A stretch of 64,000 nucleotides of DNA from NCBI RefSeq assembly GCF_030489605.1, contig NZ_JAUKFY010000009.1:1-64000 (forward strand). Direction: 5' to 3'. Of the stretch, positions 29,075 to 37,900 are shown piece by piece. The DNA comes from Brevibacillus laterosporus (GTDB lineage: Bacteria; Bacillota; Bacilli; Brevibacillales; Brevibacillaceae). Below the pieces are notes generated by a model. The model did no database searches, was not told the origin of the DNA, and was given only the letters and a program-made list of their open reading frames with translations. Both the position numbers and the translations under genes were made by a program. Numbering within the stretch: the stretch's first letter is position 1; each line of letters starts with the position of its first letter.

Positions 29075-29818
29075 ATGGTACGTCCGTGTAAAAAAATCCT
29101 ATCACTGCTGCTCCTGTTTGCAATGACATTCAGTTTGCTCGGCTGCTCTCCCGAACGTTCTCTTCCGACAGTAAAAGGAAGTGGGTTTGCTAGAAGCGAG
29201 CATGTTTCCCTGCCTCACAGCATTGAGAATATCACCTATTTTAAGCCAATCACTCCCAAAGAGCTTGCTCCTTATCTGCCAACAAAGATGAAATCAGTAA
29301 ATCAGCTCATTAACACACCCCTCCTTCCTTTCTCGGTAAGTAAAGAGTCAGCCTATCTGGTAACGTTTCAGCAAAAACATGAACAGGAGCTTTTCCAGCA
29401 GGTTCAGCTAACTTATGCACAAGAAAGGGATGCGGCTGTTAACGCCGAGAATGAGTTTGTTATCCTGCGAATGACCGAGATGAAAGAAGACCCCTTCGCC
29501 AACATAGACAAAACCAATCAACATGCCTCCCAATCCGCAGATATCATCGGGAATGAGGTTCGTATCGAGAGAACGCAGAATGGTGTACCTCTCTTTCAAC
29601 ACATAAAGACAACATCTGGCTCACTAGTCTACTCCTACTATGATTGGGATGAATCTACACTCTCCGTTCACCTGCACAATACAGTAGCAGACGAAATTGT
29701 TTTTTATCATCAAGGGATTTTGTATCAGCTCGCTTACTCTATTAATGAAAATAAGCGGAATGAAAAGTTACATCAACAGATGATGCAGGTAGCCAAAACA
29801 TTAGTCGACAACGCATAA
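29075..29818 (+). CDS. putative lipoprotein of unknown function
   Basis: A 247-residue protein with a lipoprotein signal: basic start, hydrophobic stretch and lipobox LLGC (Cys at residue 24). The rest is soluble and predicted extracytoplasmic. I do not recognise a domain; the pattern of a helical middle and beta-rich C-terminal half (GSLVYSYYDWDESTLSVHLH) resembles anti-sigma/DUF4367-like extracellular modules only loosely. AAGGTGGCAAAG precedes the ATG. It stands alone between glsA and mqnB. Confidence 0.75.
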   Translation: MVRPCKKILSLLLLFAMTFSLLGCSPERSLPTVKGSGFARSEHVSLPHSIENITYFKPITPKELAPYLPTKMKSVNQLINTPLLPFSVSKESAYLVTFQQKHEQELFQQVQLTYAQERDAAVNAENEFVILRMTEMKEDPFANIDKTNQHASQSADIIGNEVRIERTQNGVPLFQHIKTTSGSLVYSYYDWDESTLSVHLHNTVADEIVFYHQGILYQLAYSINENKRNEKLHQQMMQVAKTLVDNA

Positions 29819-29982
29819 CTCTGACTTGAACTCCTTATAAAGTGTTTCACTCAACGGCTCAACTTTGTATAATTGGAGGCAGAAGCTTTTATATTCCGCT
29901 TCCTTCTTTATTATAGAAAGGATTCGTTTTATACAGTCTTTCGAGAGCCCACGTTATGGTTTATGAAAAGGAGATTGTTCAC

Positions 29983-30699
29983 ATGAATCAAGTTAAACCA
30001 GCAGAAATCTTTTCGGGTACATTTGTAAACTCGAACAATCCATCCTCACGATCACTAAAACGTATACTTATCGTCACCTCTGTAGAAGCCGAACAAGAAG
30101 CGGTAATCCGCGGCTTACACGGTGCAGAAGGCTTCGACGTTCTAGTGGGTGGCGTCGGTGCAGTCTGTGCCGCAGCCAGTACAGCACGCACCTTAGCAGC
30201 TACTACATATGATCTTGTCATTTGCGCTGGGATTGCTGGTGGATTTAAAGGGAAAGCAGATATAGCTACAGTGGTGGTAGCAGATGAAATCCTGGCCGCC
30301 GATCTCGGTGCCGAAACCTCTAATGGATTTCTAAGCTTGGACGAACTAGGTTTTGGTTCTGCTCGAATCCCTGTAGACATCACGCTGGCAAAGCGTGTAG
30401 CAGAAGCCCTGCAAATTTCAGGTTTACTTACCCATACCGGCTCAATTCTCACTGTTTCCACAGTAACAGGCAGTGCCGAAACAGCCACAGCCATAGCCAG
30501 CAGAGCAGCGGGAGCGACTGCCGAAGCGATGGAGGGATATGGAGTAGCAACTGCCGCACAGCAATTCGAGATTCCCGTATTGGAAATTCGCACTATTTCT
30601 AATCCTGTAGGTCCACGCGACCGATCTGCTTGGCGTATCAAAGAAGCTTTGGAAGCTCTTGAAAAAGTAAGCTCAGTACTTGTGGAGGTATTACGATGA
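29983..30699 (+). CDS. mqnB: futalosine hydrolase
   Basis: Cleaves futalosine to dehypoxanthine futalosine and hypoxanthine in the alternative menaquinone pathway. It has a purine nucleoside phosphorylase/MTA-nucleosidase fold: ILIVTSVEAEQEAV start, VCAGIAGGF, AADLGAETSNGF and TAEAMEGYGVATAA (catalytic region), RTISNPVGPRD. The ATG at 29983 follows AAAGGAGA; the ATG at 29956 lacks a comparable site. Its stop overlaps the mqnD start (ATGA). Confidence 0.9.
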   Translation: MNQVKPAEIFSGTFVNSNNPSSRSLKRILIVTSVEAEQEAVIRGLHGAEGFDVLVGGVGAVCAAASTARTLAATTYDLVICAGIAGGFKGKADIATVVVADEILAADLGAETSNGFLSLDELGFGSARIPVDITLAKRVAEALQISGLLTHTGSILTVSTVTGSAETATAIASRAAGATAEAMEGYGVATAAQQFEIPVLEIRTISNPVGPRDRSAWRIKEALEALEKVSSVLVEVLR

Positions 30700-31553
30700 A
30701 AATTGCTTTTTCCCCTTGCCCTAATGATACATTTGTTTTTCATGCCTGGGCTCATGGACTCATTCCCCAAGCTCCAGCCCTGGATGTTATGTATGCAGAT
30801 ATTGATATCACGAATGGACTCGCAGCTAGTTTAACTGGACCAGAAGTTCTTAAAATTTCCTACGCAGCACTTCCTTGGGTATTGTCGGAATACGCCCTGC
30901 TGCCATGTGGCGGAGCATTGGGTAGAGGGTGCGGTCCCTTAGTCTTAACGAAAAACTCGTCTGCTATTGATCAGCCATCCCAACAACAAGCTGATCCTTC
31001 CGCTTTATCCGGCAAACGCGTAGCTGTTCCTAGCGAACGCTCCACCGCTTATCTATTATTCCGTCTATGGGCTGCCCAAAATGTGCCCGGTGGAGTAGGA
31101 GAAATTATTGTAATGCCTTTCCACGAAATTATGCCTGCTGTACGCGATGGTAAAATTGATGCCGGTTTAGTCATCCACGAAGCACGTTTTACCTATCCTT
31201 CATACAGTCTTTCTTTGATGACTGACTTAGGTAATTGGTGGGAAACGGATACAGGGCTGCCTATTCCACTAGGTGCCATTATCGCTCGACGCTCGTTAGA
31301 CTTGGATGCTATCGCTAGCTGGACCCGCGCCTCCGTAGAGTATGCTTGGGCACATCCAGAAGCGTCCAGAGAATATATCATGCACCATGCTCAGGAAATG
31401 GATCCAGCAGTAGCCCAAGCCCATATTAATTTGTATGTAAACAAATTTACTGCGGATCTAGGGGAAGATGGATATGCGGCCGTAACTGCTCTTTTAAGCC
31501 GCGCTGCACAAGAAGGGCTTGTTCCGGAATTTGATCTGAAATTATTGCGATAA
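30696..31553 (+). CDS. mqnD: 1,4-dihydroxy-6-naphthoate synthase
   Basis: Converts cyclic dehypoxanthine futalosine to 1,4-dihydroxy-6-naphthoate, a late step of the futalosine menaquinone pathway. The 285-residue periplasmic-binding-protein fold has the family start IAFSPCPNDTFVFHAW, then VAVPSERSTAYLLFRLW and DAGLVIHEARFTY with the catalytic His. It is translationally coupled to mqnB; mqnA, mqnC and mqnE are not in this window. Confidence 0.93.
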   Translation: MKIAFSPCPNDTFVFHAWAHGLIPQAPALDVMYADIDITNGLAASLTGPEVLKISYAALPWVLSEYALLPCGGALGRGCGPLVLTKNSSAIDQPSQQQADPSALSGKRVAVPSERSTAYLLFRLWAAQNVPGGVGEIIVMPFHEIMPAVRDGKIDAGLVIHEARFTYPSYSLSLMTDLGNWWETDTGLPIPLGAIIARRSLDLDAIASWTRASVEYAWAHPEASREYIMHHAQEMDPAVAQAHINLYVNKFTADLGEDGYAAVTALLSRAAQEGLVPEFDLKLLR

Positions 31554-31648
31554 TCGAATTTCTTTTTTATTTGAAACGGTATGATTTCCCACTAAAAAGT
31601 AATTTATTTCAAAAAAGACTGCCCACGTGCAAAGAAAAGTGGTAGCAT

Positions 31649-31678
31649 AAAAAAGAGAACAAAAGTTCTCTTTTTTAT
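31649..31678 (+). terminator. terminator after mqnD
   Basis: AAAAAAGAGAAC-aaaa-GTTCTCTTTTTT, perfect 12-base stem. Confidence 0.85.
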
Positions 31679-31757
31679 CAGAAGTTATTCAAAGAGCGGT
31701 ATCATCTGCAGTACGAATTATTCCCTCTTTGTTTACAGCAAAAAGAGGGGGAGCATT

Positions 31758-32312
31758 TTGAAGTATAAAACGCACATTGCTTTTTCAATGCTGGCTGGGG
31801 TATGTGTAGCCAAGTTTTTGGATATCCCATTTCAAACAGACTATGTAATGGGAATAGCTGTGGGAAGCTTATTGCCCGATATTGATCACCCCAAATCCTA
31901 CATAGGGAAAAAACTATCCAAAACATCGAGGGTGATGAGTAAAACATTAGGGCACCGTGGCCTGACACACGCTCTGCCTTTTTGGCTTTGTTTATTTCCC
32001 CTTGGATTTTTTATGAAGGAGAACGTATTTTTAGGCTTGTGGATTGGATATCTCTTTCATATCGTGGGGGATTTATTAACGGTCGCCGGCGTACCGCTGT
32101 TCTATCCTTTTAGTAAAGCAAGAATAAAATTGCCTCTTGCTTTTAAAACGGGAGGCCCTGTAGAAAAAGGCGTATTTATCGCCTGCCTTCTGCTCATTGT
32201 TGTATCGATGGACGCTGACATGTTTGCTGAATTAAGCAGTTCATTAGCGATTCAACTGCAAGCCTTATTGAAAATAGCATCAGAGCTGATCAATTTGTTA
32301 CTGGTACGTTAA
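31758..32312 (+). CDS. YdjM/DUF457 family membrane-bound metal-dependent hydrolase
   Basis: A 184-residue protein with four or more hydrophobic segments. Conserved His/Asp pattern: KTHIAFS at the start, GSLLPDIDHPKS, GHRGLTH and HIVGDLLT, as in the YdjM (LexA-regulated) family. Activity and substrate are not established. The start is TTG behind AGAGGGGGAGCA. Confidence 0.85.
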   Translation: MKYKTHIAFSMLAGVCVAKFLDIPFQTDYVMGIAVGSLLPDIDHPKSYIGKKLSKTSRVMSKTLGHRGLTHALPFWLCLFPLGFFMKENVFLGLWIGYLFHIVGDLLTVAGVPLFYPFSKARIKLPLAFKTGGPVEKGVFIACLLLIVVSMDADMFAELSSSLAIQLQALLKIASELINLLLVR

Positions 32313-32361
32313 TAACAATGACCTGCCTTTTCTGATATGATTGCGGCAGAACAAAGAATAA

Positions 32362-32395
32362 AAAAGAGCGTCTCCTTTTATGCGGACGCTCTTTT
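32362..32395 (+). terminator. terminator (shared by convergent genes)
   Basis: AAAAGAGCGTC and GACGCTCTTTT, 11-base stem; between the YdjM-like gene and the M24 peptidase. Confidence 0.85.
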
Positions 32396-32462
32396 TACTA
32401 ATTCTTATCGAAAGCTCGTTGATTCCCTGTTTATTTTTTATAAAATTCAAACCTCTTCAAGG

Positions 32463-33155
32463 CTAATCTACCGTTAAGAGCTGCTCAAAAAACCCTCCGA
32501 TTTCACGCTCACGATCAATAAAATGCACCTCTAAGATCCAATCTCGCGGTCCCCCATCCTTATCAGGCTCTCGCATGACAATTTTATTATCAGCATGGAT
32601 GTAATTCTCTACTTCATCCCCTTGAATTCGCTCATGAGGGAATTCCCCTATTAGATGACCTGCGTGCGGTCCTCCATATTCCCATCCATACTGCTCTGCG
32701 AGTCGACACATATATTCGAATAACTCACTTCCAGTTATATTGGGTTTTGATAGGAAAAAGTCCTTCCCATCCTGCCAAGCTTTCTCGATATCATCACGCA
32801 GCTTTAGCTTGTATGGATCAGTTCCAAGCACGTATGTCCGTCCAAAATCAGCTTCCCATTCTTCAAAAATGGGGCCGAAATCAAGAAAAATAATATCCTC
32901 CTCAGAGATAGTTAAGTCTGGGGGATTCTCGCGGTAAGGATACAGTGTATTTTTGCCCGCTCTTACAATCCGTTTATGCCAATATTTTTTAATACCATAC
33001 ATTTGAAAAGCCAATTCATATATTTCTTTATTCACCTGCTTTTCAGTTACTCCACTGCGTAATATTCCCTTCTCTTCAACCTGTTTAAATAATTCCTCTG
33101 CTTTTCTTTCCGCTTCACGTAATCCTGCACGTCTCTCTTCTAATGGTCGTTGCAA
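32463..33155 (-). CDS. M24-family metallopeptidase-like protein
   Basis: A 230-residue pita-bread-fold protein related to Xaa-Pro aminopeptidases. Metal ligands that can be placed: FLDFGPIFEEWEADFGRTY (two Asp), GPHAGHLIGEFPHE (His) and EVHFID (Glu); the final Glu is in GGFFEQ. It lacks the N-terminal domain of full aminopeptidase P, as do several short M24 relatives of uncertain activity. AGAAAGAGGTGC precedes the ATG. Confidence 0.82.
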   Translation of the reverse strand: MQRPLEERRAGLREAERKAEELFKQVEEKGILRSGVTEKQVNKEIYELAFQMYGIKKYWHKRIVRAGKNTLYPYRENPPDLTISEEDIIFLDFGPIFEEWEADFGRTYVLGTDPYKLKLRDDIEKAWQDGKDFFLSKPNITGSELFEYMCRLAEQYGWEYGGPHAGHLIGEFPHERIQGDEVENYIHADNKIVMREPDKDGGPRDWILEVHFIDREREIGGFFEQLLTVD

Positions 33156-33206
33156 AGCAAATGCACCTCTTTCTATCCATTCTACATGATCGTATAGGTA
33201 TTTTGG

Positions 33207-33572
33207 CTATTTCACTTCAGCAAATCGTAAGCACAGCTCCCGTAATGTAGCGATCATTTTTTGTTCGATTTGACCATCAAATGCTATATTCTTTCGCGCA
33301 AAAGCTCGCAAAGGTTCACATTTGCCAATCAATACTGAGTAGTAAGCCTTTTGAAACATCGGGAGATCATTCAGACTGTTTCCAAAGCAAACCATTTGAT
33401 CTTCCTGAATTCCCCATTGCTGCAAAGCTGTCCATTTATTAACACCTTTATATGTAATATCTGGAAACGCAAGTTGAATGATAATGCAATGTTCATCAAG
33501 TTTTTTCAATCTAGCAGACAGAACATCAAGCTGATCACAGGATAATACCAAAACATTCAAAATAGATTGAAT
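33207..33572 (-). pseudogene. HAD-IIB (Cof-type) phosphatase remnant
   Basis: Only the C-terminal part remains: KGVNKWTAL (motif III Lys) and FGNSLNDLPMF (motif IV). The N-terminal DxDGT nucleophile and the cap are missing, and a stop lies in frame just upstream of 33572. There is no ribosome binding site for the TTG at 33560. Interpreted as a 5'-deleted gene. Confidence 0.7.
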
Positions 33573-33747
33573 TTATTTTACTAAAGCGAATCCGATAGTT
33601 AAAATGGTGAGCTACAGACATTTTCTCTGAAACCAGTATCGAGACGTTCCATACACCTTCACCCCCTTTACGACCTAATTCAAGCAATTCTGCTTTATGT
33701 ATGGCTTGTTTTCACAGTTAAAAACACATGTAGCCCTCTATCTTTTC

Positions 33748-34045
33748 CTACACCGCTACTCGTCCCTTCATATATTCGTCAATCACTTGAAGAAACATAT
33801 TTTTCTTGTCTGTATAGCTTTGTCTCATCATTTGTACATGCTTATGCCAATATCCATCTGATAAAAAATCGGCCAGTGTCAATTGATCAAGCCTCGAAAC
33901 TGGCTGATCGTATTCAGGTACGTTTTTATAAAATAAGGATAAGAGATCGTATGGAAGTATAAGACAGCTAACATTAACAAGAGGTAACAGTTCTTTTGAA
34001 AGTCTCCCAATATAAACCGACCTTTGCAGGAGATAAGCAATGAAT
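33748..34045 (-). pseudogene. MocR/PdxR-type regulator remnant (aminotransferase part)
   Basis: A frame reading SVYIGRLSKELLPLVNVSCLILPYDLL, then VSRLDQLTLADFLSDGYWHKHVQMMRQSY, matches the fold-I aminotransferase region of GntR/MocR regulators, including the SK at the PLP-lysine site. It has no start codon context and ends early. Upstream, around 34190-34265, FPYGDS*EKTCNLLHE may be an eroded piece of the same gene. Confidence 0.6.
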
Positions 34046-34438
34046 AGAAGGAAGAAGGTCGTTATATTAAAAATGGTTATGCAGAATTTCTTCCTTAAAC
34101 AATTGATAAAATCTGAAAAAACAAAGGCACATCCCTTGATGAAACATCTAAAGCAAACTCTGTAAGCTGAATCATCTACTGCCAGTTATTTCGTGTAACA
34201 GGTTGCAGGTCTTCTCTCATGAATCCCCATAAGGAAAGGTAGCATTTCCTTGATCAATCCTTTTACAGAATGAAAAATATTCATCTATGCTTCCCTTCTT
34301 CTCATTAGGTACTTGTTATCCCCATTGCTTAATTTCAAAATATCAAATCAGATATAATGATTGTAAAAGATTGCTTTTCCTTTTTCCATAGCATTATACT
34401 GTTTTCTTATTTATTACAAGATGAAAAGGAAGATGATA

Positions 34439-34603
34439 ATGATCGTTCGAATGTATACGGAATCGGATACAGAGCAACTGGTCTTTCTCTTTTATGATAC
34501 GGTTCATTCTATTGCGGCACATGACTGCTCACCAGAACAGCTCAATGCTTGGGCTCCAGCCGACGAACAAATGAACAAGCTGATCAGTTGGCCAGAGTCT
34601 TAA
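34439..34603 (+). pseudogene. GNAT N-acetyltransferase, 3'-truncated
   Basis: An AAGGAAG-preceded ATG starts IVRMYTESDTEQLVFLFYDTVHSIAAHDCSPEQLNAWAP, the typical N-terminus of YafP-like GNAT enzymes. It stops after about 54 residues, before any acetyl-CoA-binding motif. Confidence 0.65.
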
Positions 34604-34627
34604 CGCCTTAATATAACTTTTTTCAAA

Positions 34628-34675
34628 CGAAAAATAAAACAGCCCCCGCTTTATGTCATTAACATAAAAAGGGGA
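34628..34675 (-). terminator. terminator of the 14-gene biosynthetic operon
   Basis: Minus strand CCCC-TTTATGT-taat-ACATAAA-GGGG stem, then CTGTTTTATTTTT; 60 bases after the last gene. Confidence 0.7.
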
Positions 34676-34737
34676 TTGTCGATAGATAATCTGAAACTGC
34701 ATGTCTCCGTCAATAACGTCCTATTACATAAAGGTGG

Positions 34738-36093
34738 CTACACGAAACTTCCTTGACCAAATCGGACTTCAGCTATCCCTTTCAGTTGATTTCGGTCTGT
34801 CTTTCCATTAGCTAGTACCGGTAGATTGGGGATCATTTCATAAAAACTTGGTCGGGAAGGCTCGTCTACCTTATCCTTTATAAAAAGGTCAATATCTCTT
34901 TTTGTAAGAGAAGCATCCCCCACTACAAAAGCACACAATCGATTTCCACGTGTTGGATGAGGAATCCCTACAATAGCTATGTCTCTTATTCCGTCATGTT
35001 CTCTAATCGTTCTTTCCACATATTCCGGGCTGACATTATATCCATTGACAATAATGATATTCTTTTTTCTTCCCAAAATAGTCACGTATCCATGTTCATC
35101 TCTCGTTGCCATATCACCAGTAGACAGCCAGCCATTATGAAGCATCGAAGCATCTACTTGTCCATTGGCATAATAACCCAGCATTACTGAAGGGCTTCGA
35201 ACCCACAACTCTCTATCCTCAGAAAAAGTAATTTCTGTTCCGATAAGAGGTTTGCCGACGGTTCCATAACAATAATCATATGGACGATTCAGCGATACAT
35301 TAGGACCCGCTTCCGTTAATCCATAACCATCCAATATGGGAACACCTGTCATTTTCACCCACTGTTGAACAAAAGTATGGGTAAGCAGGTCGCCTCCACA
35401 GCCCCATCCCTTTACTCCAATTACTTCAATCCCTCTCTGCTCTTTTAATAGATAAGGAAGCATAGATTGATAAAAAAAAGGAGCACTTTCTACCCAGCAG
35501 ACTTTTTGTTTTTCCAGAACGGTAATTATGGAGCGAGGACGCAAATTAGCAGGAATAACCAAATCCATACTGTTGTGTTCCAAAACTCCCACAATACTTA
35601 ATCCATAAGCTCCCCAAAGTGGCAATGTAAAAAGAAGCCGTTCTCCCTCTTTGTATCCGAATACTCGTGTCGTCTCCCGTTTCTGATACTTAATCCCTTC
35701 TTTACTCCAGACCACATATTTAGGCATCCCTACAGTTGAGCCTGAGGTTCTGCAGATGAGCCCTGTATTACTAGGTATATCTCTTTCCTTTACCACAGAT
35801 AGGCTCTCAATTAGTATCTTGTAATGATCGCTTGTATAGCACACATAGTCAGCTTGAACTATCTCCAGCTGTTGGTCTAATTCGGCCACCTTTCCGATCA
35901 CAACAGGAACTGCCTCCAGTTCTTTGCAGGCATAATAGGCAATCAACCAAGAGATGGGTTCGTGAATAGCAATCGCAACCAGATTACCTGCTGAAACTCC
36001 CTGACGATTCATACAAAGCGTAAGCTGTTGTATTTCTTGTTTAATAAGAGCTGTATAAGATGTATTACCAACAAAAACCTCGTAATTTATCAA
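34738..36093 (-). CDS. stand-alone AMP ligase (acyl/amino-acid adenylating enzyme)
   Basis: A 451-residue ANL-superfamily enzyme that activates a carboxylic acid as its adenylate. Core motifs: ICRTSGSTVGMPKYV (P-loop), GYGLTEAGPN, GWLSTGDMA and GRKKNIIIVNGYNVSPEYVE; the C-terminal catalytic Lys lies in LANGKTDRNQL. It is shorter than usual, with a reduced N-terminal subdomain. The start is TTG behind GGGAAGAAGCGG. It is the last gene of the operon; its acid and its acceptor (the ACP, CoA or another) are unknown. Confidence 0.88.
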   Translation of the reverse strand: MINYEVFVGNTSYTALIKQEIQQLTLCMNRQGVSAGNLVAIAIHEPISWLIAYYACKELEAVPVVIGKVAELDQQLEIVQADYVCYTSDHYKILIESLSVVKERDIPSNTGLICRTSGSTVGMPKYVVWSKEGIKYQKRETTRVFGYKEGERLLFTLPLWGAYGLSIVGVLEHNSMDLVIPANLRPRSIITVLEKQKVCWVESAPFFYQSMLPYLLKEQRGIEVIGVKGWGCGGDLLTHTFVQQWVKMTGVPILDGYGLTEAGPNVSLNRPYDYCYGTVGKPLIGTEITFSEDRELWVRSPSVMLGYYANGQVDASMLHNGWLSTGDMATRDEHGYVTILGRKKNIIIVNGYNVSPEYVERTIREHDGIRDIAIVGIPHPTRGNRLCAFVVGDASLTKRDIDLFIKDKVDEPSRPSFYEMIPNLPVLANGKTDRNQLKGIAEVRFGQGSFV

Positions 36094-36124
36094 TCCGCTT
36101 CTTCCCTTCTTTGGAAGATCATAT

Positions 36125-37267
36125 TTAGATTGTTTTTATGGGCTCTACTAAGGAAATATGAGAGTGTCTGTGAAGAAACTCAATAAAAAACTGATTCTCC
36201 TGCCTCCCCACTTGCTCTATTGACTCAATCGTTGTTTTTAAAAATTTTTTAAGTGGTGACTGTCGTAAAATATGCTTCATCAGACCAATGTTGATGACTT
36301 CCCATCGTTTCACAATCTTCTCAAACTGGGCCAAGTCCTCCTCATAAACAAAACCGTATAACATTACTAAATCTTTAAGCAAATCCAGATAATAGTAGCG
36401 CATCAGCTTTATTTCCAGAACAGCTTGACCATAATCAGAAAGATGTTCCCCTCCTAGTTGATCATCCTGTAAATAGGAGCCCAAATCCTCTACTAACTGA
36501 TGAATTGCACTTCTTCCAAAGTAATGTGTTTCGCTATTTTCTCGAATGATCAACCCCCGGGTATATTCAAAAGCAACTGTAGCGGCTACACCCTCCATTA
36601 GTTTCATGACGTCACCTTGACCTATTTTTGAAACTTCATATAGCTGTAGCATTTGAAACTCTTTTTTCCCCTGTACTTTCGAATTGTTTTCTAATTGTTT
36701 TATAGCTCGATCTCCACGCCAGCACGCTTCAAAGTCCCGAAGTTGTATACTTCCAACGTAATCTCCCGGAACACCATCATAGATCAGTGCTTTCTGCTCA
36801 TCTATCCCATATACAGATATCCAATGCTTCGTAATTCCGGGGTGGAGAGAACTGTAATCTATTAGATACTTATCACTATGATAAAATTCGCTATAAGGCA
36901 GATGAAAATATGAAGCACCAATCAAGGAAAGTTTTTTGTTTTGAATATTACGAATAATGGATAATTTTCCTTCCTCATAGGAAGCAAACGAGACATTCTC
37001 TACTTCATAACCCATATGCTCCGGGCTGATTCCGTAACCCAGCTTACCTAAACGGAAAGAGTCTATATATTCATCCCATAAACCATACTGCATGTTGATT
37101 GTGCCTTGTTTCTTAGAATAAACCGTAACACTATACATCTCCAGGTTAGGATGTAAGCTAAGAAAACTAGCCATTCCCTCATGCCTTAATCGCTCATGCA
37201 AGATGACATGAAGACAAATGGAGTAATACGGAGCTTTTCTTTCTGGTGCAAATGGTTGTATTTTCAT
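36125..37267 (-). CDS. BtrH-like protein (candidate acyl transferase) 1
   Basis: About 380 residues. The pattern KHWISVYGIDEQKALIYDGVPGDYVGSI (about residues 140-170) and a Cys in the N-terminal YYSICLHVILHERL block suggest the cysteine-peptidase-like N-terminal fold of BtrH, which moves an acyl group from a carrier protein in butirosin synthesis. The C-terminal 200 residues are helical and unassigned. The ATG at 37267 follows AAAGGAAG; a 37324 start would overlap the preceding gene. The second such protein is two genes upstream. Confidence 0.5.
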   Translation of the reverse strand: MKIQPFAPERKAPYYSICLHVILHERLRHEGMASFLSLHPNLEMYSVTVYSKKQGTINMQYGLWDEYIDSFRLGKLGYGISPEHMGYEVENVSFASYEEGKLSIIRNIQNKKLSLIGASYFHLPYSEFYHSDKYLIDYSSLHPGITKHWISVYGIDEQKALIYDGVPGDYVGSIQLRDFEACWRGDRAIKQLENNSKVQGKKEFQMLQLYEVSKIGQGDVMKLMEGVAATVAFEYTRGLIIRENSETHYFGRSAIHQLVEDLGSYLQDDQLGGEHLSDYGQAVLEIKLMRYYYLDLLKDLVMLYGFVYEEDLAQFEKIVKRWEVINIGLMKHILRQSPLKKFLKTTIESIEQVGRQENQFFIEFLHRHSHISLVEPIKTI

Positions 37268-37298
37268 TGCTGTAACGCTTCCTTTCCAACGGTAGGCT

Positions 37299-37868
37299 CT
37301 ATACGTTACACAGGGTAAGAGCAATTACAATCAAATATGGATTGCTTGGCAGTATAACTTGCTTGATGTACCCCGAATGCTGAAGAGTTATTTTTTGCAG
37401 CCAAACGGTTCTTGGTAGTTCAGTAAGGATCATGTTCTCTACATAATAGGGGAGAGACATTGCTATCTGCTCTCCAAATAGTGGCGTTCCAGTTTTATAC
37501 TGTTTCCAGTTAGTTAAACCAAATCGCGCTTCTTCTTCCACCCCATCCACATAATGAATTGTAAATTTATCCTGATAATCGCCGAATAATGAAAAACCGA
37601 GGAAAGCTAAGGTTTGAAAGGAACTTTGAGCGTTTACTTCAATGATTTGGCCATCACAACTTATAACATCGTTATCAACCGCTTCAGTTAATGGAAAGGC
37701 AAAAGGGATTCCTTGGTATGAAATTACTTCATCGCTTGGAAATATCTCTCCTGGAATGCTGCTGTGTATATGATCCAGCTGAGCAACCAGCTTTGGGTCT
37801 TGGATTGATACTCCTTTTGTATTATAAATGGATGCCAAATCAATTATATGTGCCTCTCTCATATCCAT
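37299..37868 (-). CDS. beta-sandwich protein similar to glycosidase accessory domains
   Basis: A 189-residue protein without signal peptide. DLASIYNTKGVSI, GIPFAFPLTEAVDNDVISCDGQIIEV, TLAFLGFSLFGDYQDKFTIHYVDG and FGLTNW resemble the carbohydrate-associated beta-sandwich domains found in actinobacterial and Bacillus alpha-fucosidase/beta-galactosidase-like proteins. Here it stands alone in a biosynthetic operon between two BtrH-like genes, so it may be a scaffold or a substrate-binding partner. No catalytic residues proposed. Confidence 0.5.
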   Translation of the reverse strand: MDMREAHIIDLASIYNTKGVSIQDPKLVAQLDHIHSSIPGEIFPSDEVISYQGIPFAFPLTEAVDNDVISCDGQIIEVNAQSSFQTLAFLGFSLFGDYQDKFTIHYVDGVEEEARFGLTNWKQYKTGTPLFGEQIAMSLPYYVENMILTELPRTVWLQKITLQHSGYIKQVILPSNPYLIVIALTLCNV

Positions 37869-37900
37869 TGTTCAAGCACCTCAATTGCTTTTCTATCATT

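Noticed and set aside
29988-30770. 260-codon minus-strand frame over mqnB
   Set aside because: Antisense shadow of mqnB; Ala/Ser-rich composition without domain.
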